DNA of 64,000 bases from Polyangia bacterium (GCA_030430565.1 JAUIKS010000048.1:1-64000); one strand, 5' to 3'. Shown: positions 51,315 through 62,050, numbered from the stretch's first letter. Notes: generated from the sequence alone by a model not told the origin. Numbers and translations are program-made.

Positions 51315-52090
51315 TAGGGCTTCTCGCCCACGTAGTTGCCCGCCGGGAAGTAGTTGCAGACGACGATCGTGCCGCCGCCGGCGCAGTTTTGGTAGCCGCA
51401 CCCCAGGTAGCGCGTCTCGGCCCACACGATCTGCGTGTAGTGCCCGCAGATCCCGTCGCAGGAGTTGGTCGCGTAGGTGTAGTTATCGGCCTCCGCCGCC
51501 CATGCCTCGAGCGCCTGCGCGGCGCTCCCCTGTCCCGAGTGCCAGTACAGGTTCTCGCCCTTCGGCGGGCTGATCTGCTGGCTGTGCGCGATCTGGCAGC
51601 TGTTGTCGGTCGCCAGCGAGTCCGCCCACTGCTGCGCGACGCCGGCGAGGTTGTCGTCCCACTGCATCGGCGCGACGCCGACCTGCGCGCGCACCTGGTT
51701 GTGCGCGCTCGTCATCCCCGCGACGGGCCCATCCTCCTTGCGCGGCGGCGGCGGCTGGGGCTCCGTCGGCTCGGGCGCGTCGCTCGGCGCGTCCGCGCCG
51801 GAGTCGCCGGGCTTCGGGTCACGCTGCCCGCCCCCGCGATCGTAGGCGCTGAAGGGCGGCATCTTCCCCGTGAACACGACCTTCTCGCTCGGCTTGAGCG
51901 TGAGCGGCGCGCCGAGCTTCGAATTGCGCCTCGCCGGCTTGCGCACGAACTTGTTGGCCTTCTTGAGGAAGCGCGAGCTCTTCACGGCGCCCGCGGCCTC
52001 CTGCGGCTTTACGTCGTCACAGCCGACCAGCGCGAAGCTGAACGCGGCGAGCGTGAGGAGGGTCGAGAGCTTCGTGACAGGCGCGTACAT
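51311..52090 (-). CDS. CAP-superfamily (SCP/PR-1) lipoprotein
   Basis: 259 residues from ATG 52090, 8 nt after TATCCT. Lipobox SFALVGC (C24), a basic stretch (KKANKFVRKPARR), then a Pro/Asp linker. The C-terminal 135 residues form the CAP domain: TSAHNQVRAQVGVAPMQWDD, WADSLATDNSCQIAHS, GENLYWHSGQ, CGHYTQIVWAETRYLGCG, VVCNYFPAGNYVGEKPY, with the conserved two His and two Glu cavity. CAP proteins bind sterols or lipids, or act in cell-cell interaction; here surface-anchored, role unknown. Confidence 0.88.
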   Translation of the reverse strand: MYAPVTKLSTLLTLAAFSFALVGCDDVKPQEAAGAVKSSRFLKKANKFVRKPARRNSKLGAPLTLKPSEKVVFTGKMPPFSAYDRGGGQRDPKPGDSGADAPSDAPEPTEPQPPPPRKEDGPVAGMTSAHNQVRAQVGVAPMQWDDNLAGVAQQWADSLATDNSCQIAHSQQISPPKGENLYWHSGQGSAAQALEAWAAEADNYTYATNSCDGICGHYTQIVWAETRYLGCGYQNCAGGGTIVVCNYFPAGNYVGEKPY

Positions 52091-52098
52091 ACGCGCCC

Positions 52099-52104
52099 AG
52101 GATA
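52099..52104 (-). promoter_or_regulatory. -10-like TATCCT before the CAP gene
   Basis: TATCCT on the minus strand ends 8 nt before the ATG at 52090, with no ribosome site. Confidence 0.4.
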
Positions 52105-52167
52105 GCAGCGACGGCTCGCCACGCCCGGAGCGCGGAGACGCGCGAGCGCGCGCTATCAACCTGTCTA

Positions 52168-53601
52168 TCAGGTCACGTCTTCGCGACCGCGCGCCGCCGG
52201 GGCTGCCGGGGTCGACGACGCCGCGCGCGAAGGCTCGCCGCCGCGATCGCCGGGCACGCCGTAGCGCGCCAGGATCCGCGCGGACGCGCGCCGAGCCTCG
52301 GCCGCGTCGATGACGATCACGCCGCTCTGCGACATCTCGAGGGTCAGCAGGCCGTCGCAGGCGTCGACCCGCGCGATGAGGTCGTCGAGGTCCGCCGGCT
52401 CGTGACCGTTGACCTTGAGCACGGTCTCGTCGTGAAAGGGCTCGTAGCCGACGTTGATCTCGTCGGCGAGGATCTTCGTCAGGATCACCAGCTGGCGCTT
52501 ATCCTCGCGCCGACGCCCGAAGTAGTAGTGCGCCAGGAACTCCTTGGGCGCGCGGTTCCACCACTGATCCCAGGTCCGCAGATACTCGACCGTCAGGACC
52601 TGAAACACGAGCCCCGCGTGCACGAACCACTGCGGGCGCTGATCGTAGGCCAGCCACGGGACCAAGCGCTGGGTCCGCGTCAGCGTCAGCGCCCGGGTGC
52701 GCCGCTGCCCGCCGCGCAAGAACGTGACCTCGAGGGACTGCCCCGCGTAGTACGGCCCCAGCACGACCTCGAGGCCCATGCGGTACTTGTCGCGGAAGCG
52801 CACCGTGCCGTTGTTCGCGACCGCGTAGCCGCCCAGCTCGAGGACCACGTCGCCGACCTCGAGCACGCCGTCGGCGCTGCCGCCCACGAACACCTTCCGC
52901 ACGCGGACGCCGCGCTGCTCCTCGCCCATCCCCAGCGTGCGCCGCAGCACCGGGTTCTCGAGGTTCTGCACGGTGAAGCCGAAGTCTGGGACGTGGCGCG
53001 AGCGCTCGCCCTCGAGGCCCTCGAGGAACCACCGGATCCGCGGCGCCGGGACCATCTCGCCGATGTTCTCGCCGTCGCCGAGGCTCTGAAACGCGATGCC
53101 CACGACCGCGCCGTCGAGGTAGACCGGGCCGCCGCTGTTGCCCGGGTTGATCGCCGCGTCGACGGTCACCGCGAGCAGCGAGCGCTGCGAGTGCGAGTAG
53201 CGCTGGATCTCGATGCGCGAGACGACGCCCTCCGTGATCGAGATCTCGTCCCCGCCGATCGGGAAGCCGGCGACCGCGACCCGATCGCGCAGGCTCGGCA
53301 GATCCCCGATCTCCGCGGCCTCGACCCCCTCCATGAACTTTGGGTCATCCACCCGGATCAGCGCGAGGTCGGCGTCGTGACACACGCCCTCGACGACGCC
53401 CACGTACTTGTTCGGATCGGCGACTTTTTGGACCTGCACGAAGGTGCTGTTGGCGAGCACGTGCGCGCCGGTCAACACGCGGCCGTCGCCGACGACGACG
53501 CCCGACCCAGTCCCCCGCGACGGGGTCTCCATCTGCCACGGGGCGTCGTAGTCCGGGTCCTGCGTGGTGGCGTAGATGCGTACAACCGCGCTGTAGCTCA
53601 T
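52168..53601 (-). CDS. Deg-like trypsin-fold serine protease with PDZ-like domains
   Basis: 477 residues, no signal peptide. The triad is H47 (VLTGAHVLA), D78 (DADLALIRV) and S156 (NPGNSGGPVYLDG). A PDZ-like domain follows (GVRVRKVFVGGSADGVLEVG, DVVLELGGYAVANNG), then a region with WLAYDQRPQWFVHAGLVFQV and a second PDZ-like stretch (NVGYEPFHDETVLKVNGHEP), the arrangement of plant Deg2/Deg9-like proteases. Probably cytoplasmic protein quality control. Its ATG lies 6 nt after TACTAT. Confidence 0.87.
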   Translation of the reverse strand: MSYSAVVRIYATTQDPDYDAPWQMETPSRGTGSGVVVGDGRVLTGAHVLANSTFVQVQKVADPNKYVGVVEGVCHDADLALIRVDDPKFMEGVEAAEIGDLPSLRDRVAVAGFPIGGDEISITEGVVSRIEIQRYSHSQRSLLAVTVDAAINPGNSGGPVYLDGAVVGIAFQSLGDGENIGEMVPAPRIRWFLEGLEGERSRHVPDFGFTVQNLENPVLRRTLGMGEEQRGVRVRKVFVGGSADGVLEVGDVVLELGGYAVANNGTVRFRDKYRMGLEVVLGPYYAGQSLEVTFLRGGQRRTRALTLTRTQRLVPWLAYDQRPQWFVHAGLVFQVLTVEYLRTWDQWWNRAPKEFLAHYYFGRRREDKRQLVILTKILADEINVGYEPFHDETVLKVNGHEPADLDDLIARVDACDGLLTLEMSQSGVIVIDAAEARRASARILARYGVPGDRGGEPSRAASSTPAAPAARGREDVT

Positions 53602-53607
53602 CAGCGC

Positions 53608-53613
53608 ATAGTA
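53608..53613 (-). promoter_or_regulatory. -10-like TACTAT before the protease gene
   Basis: TACTAT on the minus strand ends 6 nt before the ATG at 53601; predicted leaderless transcript. Confidence 0.45.
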
Positions 53614-53657
53614 GTGACTTCGCGCGGGATGTCACGGCGGGATCCGCGGGCGCGCGC

Positions 53658-54179
53658 TCACTCGGGCTCGCTACGCGCGGCGAGCTCCAGGATCCGCGGG
53701 CGCGCAGGCTCGCCGTCCATGTACGGCGTCGTCTCGAGTCTGCCCACGCCGACGCCGCGCACCATGATCTTGCCGGTGTCGGGGTACACGCAGACCTCGT
53801 GCGGGTCATGCGTGCCGACGGACAGGTACACGAGGTCCTCGTCGTAGGGGTTCCCGATCTGGTGCGCGACCCCCGTCCCCGCCGGGCACGAGACGCAGTC
53901 TCCCGCGCGCAGCGGCCTCATCTCGTCGCCATAACGAAGCACGCCGCGCCCGGAGAGCACAAAGAACAGCTCGTCCTCGCGTTGATGCGCGTGGAACGGG
54001 ACCGCCGCGCGACCCGGCGGGACGCGCATCCAATTGAGCCCGAGCGCGCCGCCGCGCGGCCGCATCGAGGGCGTCATGATCTTAAAAAAGCCGCCCCAGT
54101 GCGCCCCGAAGGTGTGCTCTTGCTCGGGCGCGTCCGCGACGTTCAACACGGTAGGCGGGGTCTCCTTCGTCTCCGACAT
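53658..54179 (-). CDS. Cupin-domain protein
   Basis: 173 residues. The cupin core has motif 1 VPFHAHQREDELFFVLSGRG (His, His and Glu metal ligands) and motif 2 DCVSCPAGTGVAHQIGNPYD (last His ligand). It may bind or isomerise a small sugar or acid, or simply sense one; function unassigned. TACAAT ends 6 nt before the ATG, the best -10 match in the window. Confidence 0.85.
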   Translation of the reverse strand: MSETKETPPTVLNVADAPEQEHTFGAHWGGFFKIMTPSMRPRGGALGLNWMRVPPGRAAVPFHAHQREDELFFVLSGRGVLRYGDEMRPLRAGDCVSCPAGTGVAHQIGNPYDEDLVYLSVGTHDPHEVCVYPDTGKIMVRGVGVGRLETTPYMDGEPARPRILELAARSEPE

Positions 54180-54185
54180 GCCGCG

Positions 54186-54191
54186 ATTGTA
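54186..54191 (-). promoter_or_regulatory. -10-like TACAAT before the cupin gene
   Basis: TACAAT on the minus strand ends 6 nt before the ATG at 54179; predicted leaderless transcript. Confidence 0.5.
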
Positions 54192-54230
54192 CTGTGCATA
54201 CGCACACGCGCGCCCTCTCCCCGCGGTCGA

Positions 54231-55124
54231 TCAGCGCTCGACCTTCACGAGCTCAAACGCCGTCTGCTCCCAGCCGTCGGGGAGCGCCAGCGGGATCGAA
54301 GGGCCGCCCACGCCCTCGGTGACGGCGCGCGCGGCCGCCAACACGCGCTCGACGTCAAACGCGCCCTCGTCGTCGGCAGGCGCCGTGACGAACACGAAGC
54401 GCTCGAAGCCCGGGGCGTCGTCGAGTTCGAAGGAGTGCCCGAGCGGCACGGCGCCGCCGCCGTGGAGCTGCGGGCGCGCCAGCGCCGTGTCGGGGAAGTG
54501 GAGCGTGACCTTGCCGCGCCCGTCGTACGACACGATCACGCCTCGCCGCCGCCCCGCCGCGATGTAGCTCAGCTGCACACGATCGCCCGCGCGCGCCAGA
54601 TCGCCGTCCTCGAGGCGCTCGATCTGATCGTCGCGCTTGCGGTGGATCAGGAGCCGCGGGTGCAGCCCCTTCGTCTGCGACTCCTCCAGCTCGCGACTCG
54701 ACGCTTCAGCCGCGTGATCAGGACGCAGCGGCGCCGTCACGCTCACACCCATCGTCGCCCGCCCCGGGTCGTCCTCCGGCGCGCCGCTCGGCGCGGTCTC
54801 CGGCGAGGTCACGGGGAACCACAACAACGCGGTCGCCGCGGCGGTGAGCGCCGCGCCCGAGACCCAGGCCCGCGCCCGGCGTCGACGCCGACGCCGCGCG
54901 TCGACGCGGCGCTCAATAACCCGCCGGGCCCGCGCGGGCGGATGACGACGAAGCTCGCGCTCGCTCGCCTCTCGCAGCGCCTGCAGCCGCGCGTCGACGT
55001 CGACGCCTGCGTCGCGAAGCCGCTGCCGAAGGGCGCGGTCGGCGGGCGGCGAGAGCACGCCGAGCGCGAGTTGCTCGACGAGGAGCTCGGGGACCCGCGC
55101 ATCGGGGTGCACACGGCCTTCCAT
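54231..55124 (-). CDS. ActD-like membrane protein
   Basis: 297 residues from ATG 55124; an ATG 17 codons upstream is also possible. The N-terminal 80 residues are cytoplasmic and helical (VPELLVEQLALGVLSPPADR), an anti-sigma-like layout seen in myxobacterial ActD-like proteins. A basic segment (RRRRRRRAR) and one membrane helix (AWVSGAALTAAATALLWF) follow. The outer part is a DUF4384-like domain (GDRVQLSYIAAGRRRGVIVS, GRGKVTLHFPD, FVFVTAPADDEGAFDVERVL). The usual sigma-factor neighbour is missing here. Possibly a membrane regulator. Confidence 0.7.
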   Translation of the reverse strand: MEGRVHPDARVPELLVEQLALGVLSPPADRALRQRLRDAGVDVDARLQALREASERELRRHPPARARRVIERRVDARRRRRRRARAWVSGAALTAAATALLWFPVTSPETAPSGAPEDDPGRATMGVSVTAPLRPDHAAEASSRELEESQTKGLHPRLLIHRKRDDQIERLEDGDLARAGDRVQLSYIAAGRRRGVIVSYDGRGKVTLHFPDTALARPQLHGGGAVPLGHSFELDDAPGFERFVFVTAPADDEGAFDVERVLAAARAVTEGVGGPSIPLALPDGWEQTAFELVKVER

Positions 55125-55446
55125 GCTGAGAACCACGCGACTGGGGTCGCGCGAGGGTGGTCGTTCGAACAACACCGGCGCGCGGCCGATGTGTTACCGC
55201 GCGCGCAATTTTGTCCAACCACGCGAACGCGCGCGCCCGCTGAGCGCGAGGCCAGCCGCGCAGCACGCGTCGAGCGCCCGCCCGCCCGACAACATGGCTA
55301 AAAAACCATCCTCGACAGGGTCGCCGGAGCGGAGCGCGGCCGCGCGTCGAATTCCCCGGGCGCGACGGGTCCGCCGTGAGCCCCGGGGCCGTGCGGCCTG
55401 TCCCCTCCGACACCTCACGGCCCAAGCAAGCGCGCCGCTGGGCGGC
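55125..55446. other. Intergenic region, no gene seen
   Basis: 322 bp between the ActD-like gene (start) and the hydantoinase gene (end), both on the minus strand. Arg-rich frames on both strands look like shadows. A weak ATGG-N8-CCAT repeat with an A-run sits near 55303-55318. Nothing else was recognised. Confidence 0.5.
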
Positions 55447-56892
55447 CTATCCGCGATCGACCGACCTCGGCGCGCGCAGCTCTCGGCTGCGGCGCATCGC
55501 GTCGTAGAAGAACGCGCGCGGCGGTCGCTTGACGTAGCGGCCGGCGCCGCGCTGGGTCCGGACATCGCCGTCTCGGTACACGACGCGGCCCTGGCTGATC
55601 GTCACGACGTTGATCCCCGTGACCTCCATCCCCTCGAAGATGTTGAAGTCGATGTTCTGGTGGTGCGTCTTCGCCGAGATCGTGCGGCTGCGCGCCGGGT
55701 CCCAGACCACCAAGTCCGCGTCCGCGCCGACCGTCACGCTGCCCTTGCGCGGGTAGATGTTGAAGATCTTCGCCGCGTTGGTCGACGTCACCGCGACGAA
55801 CTCGTTCATCGTCAAGCGCCCCGTGCGGACGCCGTGCGTCCAGATCGCGTGCATCCGGTCCTCGATGCCGGCGGTCCCGTTGGGGATCTTCGTGAAGTCG
55901 TCTCTGCCCATCGCCTTCTGATCGGCGCAGAAGCAGCAATGGTCGGTCGCGGTCGTCTGCAGGTTCCCGGACTGCAGGCCGCGCCACAGCGCCTCCTGAT
56001 CGCGTCGCGGGCGAAACGGCGGGCTCATCACGTGCGCCGCCGCGAACTCCCAATCGGGGTCTCGGTACACGCTGTCGTCGACCAGCAGGTGCCCCGCCAA
56101 GACCTCGCCGAACACTCGCTGCCCCTCCAGGCGCGCCCGCGTGATCGCCTGCAGCGCGGCGTCGCAGGAGGTATGCACGACGTAGAGCGGCACGCCCAGG
56201 ACCTGCGCGATCCGGATCGCTCGATTCGCGGCCTCGGCCTCGACCTCGGGCGGGCGCGAGAGCGGGTGTCCCTCGGGACCGGTGATCCCCTGCGCGACCA
56301 GCTGCTGCTGCAGGTGAAAGACGAGCTCGCCGTTCTCGGCGTGCACGGTGCAGATCGCCCCGAGGTCGCGCGCGCGCGTGAAGCTGTTCACGAGCACCTC
56401 GTCGTCGCACATGATCGCGTTCTTGTACGCCATGAAGTGCTTGAAGCTGTTGACGCCGTGCTCGCCGACGAGCGTCCCCATCGCCGCGTGCACGCTCTCG
56501 TCCCACCACGTGATCGCGACGTGGAAGCTGTAGTCCGTCGCCGCCTTCTCGGCCCACGAGCTCCACTTGCGCCACGCGTCCATGATCGGCTCCTGCGGCG
56601 CCGGGATCACGAAGTCGATGATCATCGTCGTCCCGCCGACCGCGCCCGCGGTCGTGCCGGAGAAGAAGTCCTCGGAGGCGACCGTGCCCATGAAGGGCAG
56701 CTCCATGTGCGTGTGCGGGTCGATGCCGCCCGGCATCACGTAGCAGCCGCCGGCGTCGATCACCTCGGCGTCGGCGGGCGCGTCGAGCGAGTCGCCGACC
56801 GCCTTGATCACCCCGTCCGCGCAGTAGACATCGGCCCGCCACGTCCGCTCCGCCGTGACGACCGTTCCTCCCCTGATCAGTACTCCAGCCAT
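55447..56892 (-). CDS. Dihydropyrimidinase / D-hydantoinase
   Basis: 481 residues from ATG 56892. Binuclear metal site: H60 and H62 (GGIDPHTHMELP), the Lys of SFKHFMAYK (carboxylated in the family), CTVHAENG and VVHTSCDAAL for the later His ligands, and the catalytic Asp in TTATDHCCF. STNAAKIFNIYPRKGSVTVG, ADADLVVWDP are the usual closing segments. It hydrolyses cyclic ureides (dihydrouracil, hydantoins) in reductive pyrimidine breakdown, but no dihydropyrimidine dehydrogenase or ureidopropionase gene is nearby. TACAAG lies 8 nt before the start. Confidence 0.92.
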   Translation of the reverse strand: MAGVLIRGGTVVTAERTWRADVYCADGVIKAVGDSLDAPADAEVIDAGGCYVMPGGIDPHTHMELPFMGTVASEDFFSGTTAGAVGGTTMIIDFVIPAPQEPIMDAWRKWSSWAEKAATDYSFHVAITWWDESVHAAMGTLVGEHGVNSFKHFMAYKNAIMCDDEVLVNSFTRARDLGAICTVHAENGELVFHLQQQLVAQGITGPEGHPLSRPPEVEAEAANRAIRIAQVLGVPLYVVHTSCDAALQAITRARLEGQRVFGEVLAGHLLVDDSVYRDPDWEFAAAHVMSPPFRPRRDQEALWRGLQSGNLQTTATDHCCFCADQKAMGRDDFTKIPNGTAGIEDRMHAIWTHGVRTGRLTMNEFVAVTSTNAAKIFNIYPRKGSVTVGADADLVVWDPARSRTISAKTHHQNIDFNIFEGMEVTGINVVTISQGRVVYRDGDVRTQRGAGRYVKRPPRAFFYDAMRRSRELRAPRSVDRG

Positions 56893-56995
56893 GACGATCG
56901 CTTGTACCACGGAGGCGGGGACCGTCGCGCACGCAGACGTCCCACACCCCACGCGCAGACTTGTGGGCCTCGGCCGAGTGCGCCATAGCAGGCCC

Positions 56996-57526
56996 ATGTT
57001 TCAGGAGCGGCGCGAGCTGACGGAGCGGCGGGAGCTGACGAGGCCGAGCGAGCGAGCGGAGCTGGCTGGGCCCACCGACCACCACCGCCGCCTCGAGACC
57101 TTCGTCGGCAGCTGGCGCGGCGAGGAGCTCCTGCACCCGACCCGCGCGCTCCCCAGAGGAGACGTCGCGCTGGGCGACTTCGACTACCGCATGGGCGTCG
57201 CCGGCTTCTTCTTGATCTCCCGCTACCAGCGGCGCTGCGGCGATTCGCTCGCGCGCTCGGGGCACGGGGTGTACGGCTGGGACCCCGCGCGCGGTCGCTA
57301 CACGATGCACTGGTTCGACTCGATGGGCGGCCTGGCCCCCCAGTCCCCCAGCCACGGGACCTGGGACGGCGACTCGCTCGTGTTCCTGCAGAAGTCCCCC
57401 CGCGGCTTCACGCGCTACATCCACACCCTCGAGACCCGCGACCGCTATCGCTACCGCGTGGACAGCTCCCGCGACGGCGAGCGCTGGTCACCGATCATGG
57501 AGGGTCGCTACGCCCGCGAGGGCTGA
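56996..57526 (+). CDS. DUF1579-family protein
   Basis: 176 residues from ATG 56996. After a charged N-terminus with an imperfect repeat (ERRELTERRELTRPSERAEL), the sequence fits the lipocalin-like DUF1579 fold: LETFVGSWRGEELLHPT, GFFLISRYQRRCGD, HGVYGWDPARGRYTMHWFDS, GTWDGDSLVFLQKSPRGFTR, YRVDSSRDGERWSPIMEGRY. No signal peptide. Function of the family is unknown. Divergent from the hydantoinase gene. Confidence 0.75.
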   Translation: MFQERRELTERRELTRPSERAELAGPTDHHRRLETFVGSWRGEELLHPTRALPRGDVALGDFDYRMGVAGFFLISRYQRRCGDSLARSGHGVYGWDPARGRYTMHWFDSMGGLAPQSPSHGTWDGDSLVFLQKSPRGFTRYIHTLETRDRYRYRVDSSRDGERWSPIMEGRYAREG

Positions 57527-57601
57527 CGCTCAATACGCCGTGGTCATGTCTGCGGACCCGGGGCCGGCGCGCGCCGGTGTATCCTGCTCACAAGGACTGA
57601 C

Positions 57602-58438
57602 ATGACCATGAATACCTGTCGACGCCTCCTCGGCACCCCCCTCAACCTCGCGCTCTGCCTCGCGCTCTCGAGCCTCGCGCTCTCGGCCTGCGGCGACAGC
57701 TCGACCGACACGGCGAGCGAGTCCAACGCCTCGAGCGAGACGACGCAGCCGAGCACCACCGCCACGACCGCGCCCGCGACGAGCGCCTCGAGCGGCGCCA
57801 GCTCGAGCGGCGGCGCCAGCTCGAGCGGGAGCCAGGGCGAGACGGGCACGACCGTCGGGCCCGGCACGTCGACGACCGCCGGCGAGACCACCGCGCCCGG
57901 GACCACGACCCAGAGCCCGACCGAGACGACGGCCGAGACGACGACCTCAAACGAGACGACCGGCAAGACCACGGGTGACTCGGGCGGGCTCTGCTCTGAC
58001 GAGGGAGCGAGCTGCGCCGAGGGCGAGCTGTGCTGCGACGGCCTCAACTGCTGCGCGGGCGTCCCCGTCCCCCCGGGGCAGGAGTACTGCAGCTCCATGT
58101 GCCCCATAAGCGATCGCAACCGCAAGCGAGACTTCGCGCCCGTCGACGTCGAGGACGTGCTCGAGCGCGTCGCCGCGCTGCCGATCACGACATGGTCCTA
58201 CAAACACCAAGACCGCGCGGTCAGGCACATCGGCCCGATGGCGCAGGACTTCAAGGCAGCGTTTCAGGTCGGCGCGACCGATCGCATGATCTTCCAGATC
58301 GACGCCGACGGCGTCTCGCTCGCGGCCGTGCAGGCGCTGCACAAGCGCGTGCAGAAGCTCGACGCAGAGAACGCGGCGCTGCGCGACGCCGTCTCGCAGC
58401 TCACGCGGCGCCTCGACGCGCTCGAGGCGGCCCGCTAG
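57602..58438 (+). CDS. Lipoprotein with S74-type intramolecular chaperone domain
   Basis: 278 residues; AAGGA lies 5 nt before the ATG. Lipobox SLALSAC (C30), a 100-residue Ser/Thr/Gly linker, and a small Cys-rich patch (CSDEGASCAEGELCCDGLNCC). The C-terminal 105 residues match the peptidase S74 chaperone of phage tail spikes: SDRNRKRDFAPVDVEDVL with the Ser-Lys pair S170/K175 in the canonical spacing, LPITTWSYKHQDRAVRHIG, PMAQDFKAAFQVG, VSLAAVQALHKRVQKL and a final coiled coil. S74 domains trimerise their host protein and cut themselves off. Here almost nothing but linker would remain. Confidence 0.85.
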   Translation: MTMNTCRRLLGTPLNLALCLALSSLALSACGDSSTDTASESNASSETTQPSTTATTAPATSASSGASSSGGASSSGSQGETGTTVGPGTSTTAGETTAPGTTTQSPTETTAETTTSNETTGKTTGDSGGLCSDEGASCAEGELCCDGLNCCAGVPVPPGQEYCSSMCPISDRNRKRDFAPVDVEDVLERVAALPITTWSYKHQDRAVRHIGPMAQDFKAAFQVGATDRMIFQIDADGVSLAAVQALHKRVQKLDAENAALRDAVSQLTRRLDALEAAR

Positions 58439-58508
58439 CACGTCGCGCGGGCGCGACCGAGCGGCGCCTCGGGCCGCGACGCTCGAAGCCGCGCGCGCGC
58501 TCGAAAAC

Positions 58509-58522
58509 TGACCGTTCGGTCA
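58509..58522. promoter_or_regulatory. TGACCG-TT-CGGTCA palindrome (TetR-type operator candidate)
   Basis: A perfect 6-bp inverted repeat with a 2-nt centre, preceded by AAAAC and followed by TCAAAACA, in the promoter region of the TPR gene. GACCG-NN-CGGTC is the core of many TetR-family operators. Confidence 0.5.
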
Positions 58523-58616
58523 TCAAAACAAACGCGCCCGCCCGACCGCGTGAGCGCGCGCGTCCCGTCGCGCGCGCGGTGATCGTGCACGGATCACGTA
58601 TCGGTGGTATCTCCTG

Positions 58617-60029
58617 ATGAGGTCGGCGACGCTCGCGGGAACGCGTCCGCCACAACTCAGCGATCGACGCGTGGCCTTCAATCGGAAGAAAGCGCTGGCG
58701 GCCGCCGCCAGGTACACGAAGCTCGGCCAGGACGCGCGAGCGGCCCGCGAGCTCGCGGAGGTCGTCGAGCACGACCCGGATGACATCCGCAGCTGGCTGC
58801 TGCTCGCCGCCGCCGTCGAGCGCACGGGCGACACCGCCGGCGCCGTGACCGAGTACCTCAAGATCGCCAGCAGCTTCATCGCCAAGGGCGAGCCCCGCAA
58901 GGCGATCGCGGTCTACGACCGCGTCCTCACCCTCGAGCCCGCGCGCCTCGAGATCCAGCAGCGCGCCGCCGAGCTCTACGCCGAGATCGGGCGGGCCGAC
59001 GCCGCGATCACGACGCTCGAGCACCTCGCCAACACCTACTTCCAGGCCGGCGAGAACCCGCGCGGCTTCGCGTGCCTCGAGCGCGTGGTCGAGCTCGACC
59101 CTGACGCGGTCGGGCGCCGGCTTCGGCTCGCCGAGCTGTACTCCCGCGAGCAGCTGCGCGACAAGGCCGTCGAGCACTTCAGGGCCGCCGCCGATCGCCT
59201 GCTCTACATCCGACGCCTCGACGAGTACGTGCGCGTCGCCGAGCGCTTGCTGTATCACCAGGACGATCTCCCGGTGATGCGGACGCTCGCGCGGACCTAC
59301 CTCGAGAACAACGAGGCCCGGCGCGCGCTCGTGAAGGTCAACGCGCTGCTCCGCGCCGCGCCCAACGACCCCGGCGGCCTCGAGCTGCTGGCCGAGACCT
59401 TCCTCGCGCTCGGCAAGCACGAGAAAGCCGTCCTCGTCGCGACCGAGCTGGGGCGCTCGCAGCGGGGCGCCAACAAGCCCGCCGATGCGAAGCGCGCCGC
59501 GCTCCGAGCCCTCCGGGCCGTCCTGCAGTCCGGGCGCTGCGACGACGCCACGCGGCGAAACGTCGACCAGCAGCTCTCCGCGCTCGACGAGGAGCTGCGC
59601 GCGGCCATGAGCGCCGACGAGGTCTCGGTCGTCGTCGAGCTCGACGACGTCGGCGCCGAGGAGATCGAGATCGACGTCGAGGAGCTCGAGCTCGAGGACT
59701 TCGAGGAGCTCGACGCCAGCGCCGACGCGGCCGAGAACCAACGCGTCGTCGACGAGGCGCGCGTCTACACCGAGTACAAGATGTACCAGCACGCGCTGCG
59801 TCATATCGAGGGTCTGCTGCGACGCGCCCCCAGACACGCCGAGGCGCTCGCGCTGCGAACCGAGATCAAGGACCGCATGCGCAGCGCCGGCGAGTCGCCC
59901 ACGCTCCCGCCGCCGCCGAAGCCGACCGTCAGCAAACAGCCCGACAAGCCCATGGACTCGATCGCGCGCCTCGACGCGATGCTCAGCGGTCTCAACCGCC
60001 TCCCGACCAAGACGAAGCCCAAGGGCTGA
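58617..60029 (+). CDS. TPR protein (paralogue of the gene at 22371)
   Basis: 470 residues, no signal peptide. TPR helices fill residues about 20-290 (ARYTKLGQDARAARELAEVV, AIAVYDRVLTLEPARLEIQQ, AAELYAEIGRADAAITTLEH, LAELYSREQLRDKAVEHFRA, ERLLYHQDDLPVMRTLARTY). An acidic segment (VGAEEIEIDVEELELEDFEE) follows, then a last TPR (EYKMYQHALRHIEGLLRRAP) and a Pro/Lys tail. Same layout as the minus-strand gene at 22371-23819; these are two copies of a lineage-specific scaffold. A GTG at 58671 is an alternative start. A TetR-type palindrome lies 95 bp upstream. Confidence 0.8.
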   Translation: MRSATLAGTRPPQLSDRRVAFNRKKALAAAARYTKLGQDARAARELAEVVEHDPDDIRSWLLLAAAVERTGDTAGAVTEYLKIASSFIAKGEPRKAIAVYDRVLTLEPARLEIQQRAAELYAEIGRADAAITTLEHLANTYFQAGENPRGFACLERVVELDPDAVGRRLRLAELYSREQLRDKAVEHFRAAADRLLYIRRLDEYVRVAERLLYHQDDLPVMRTLARTYLENNEARRALVKVNALLRAAPNDPGGLELLAETFLALGKHEKAVLVATELGRSQRGANKPADAKRAALRALRAVLQSGRCDDATRRNVDQQLSALDEELRAAMSADEVSVVVELDDVGAEEIEIDVEELELEDFEELDASADAAENQRVVDEARVYTEYKMYQHALRHIEGLLRRAPRHAEALALRTEIKDRMRSAGESPTLPPPPKPTVSKQPDKPMDSIARLDAMLSGLNRLPTKTKPKG

Positions 60030-60032
60030 CGC

Positions 60033-60065
60033 GCGGGCGTCGAGCCAATTCCGCTCAACGCCCGC
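60033..60065. terminator. Hairpin between convergent genes
   Basis: GCGGGCGT (60033-60040) pairs with ACGCCCGC (60058-60065) around a 17-nt loop, 3 nt after the TPR stop. No T-run; weak terminator candidate. Confidence 0.35.
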
Positions 60066-60074
60066 CGTCGCGCG

Positions 60075-61907
<1,833 letters not shown>

Positions 61908-62050
61908 GGGCATGTTCCTCAACGGCGGTTTGACGCACCGCTGTATCAACCGAGAGTCCGGTTGTTCACAATCGCGCAACATCGGGCACACCGCTCTACG
62001 TGCGCTTCCTCAGCGCGCCAGGCGTCGTTCGAACGCTCCGGAAGAATGCT

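Noticed and set aside
55295..55446. Plus-strand frame beginning MAKKPSSTG
   Set aside because: It runs directly into the antisense of the hydantoinase gene and becomes Arg-rich; no support beyond an ATG.
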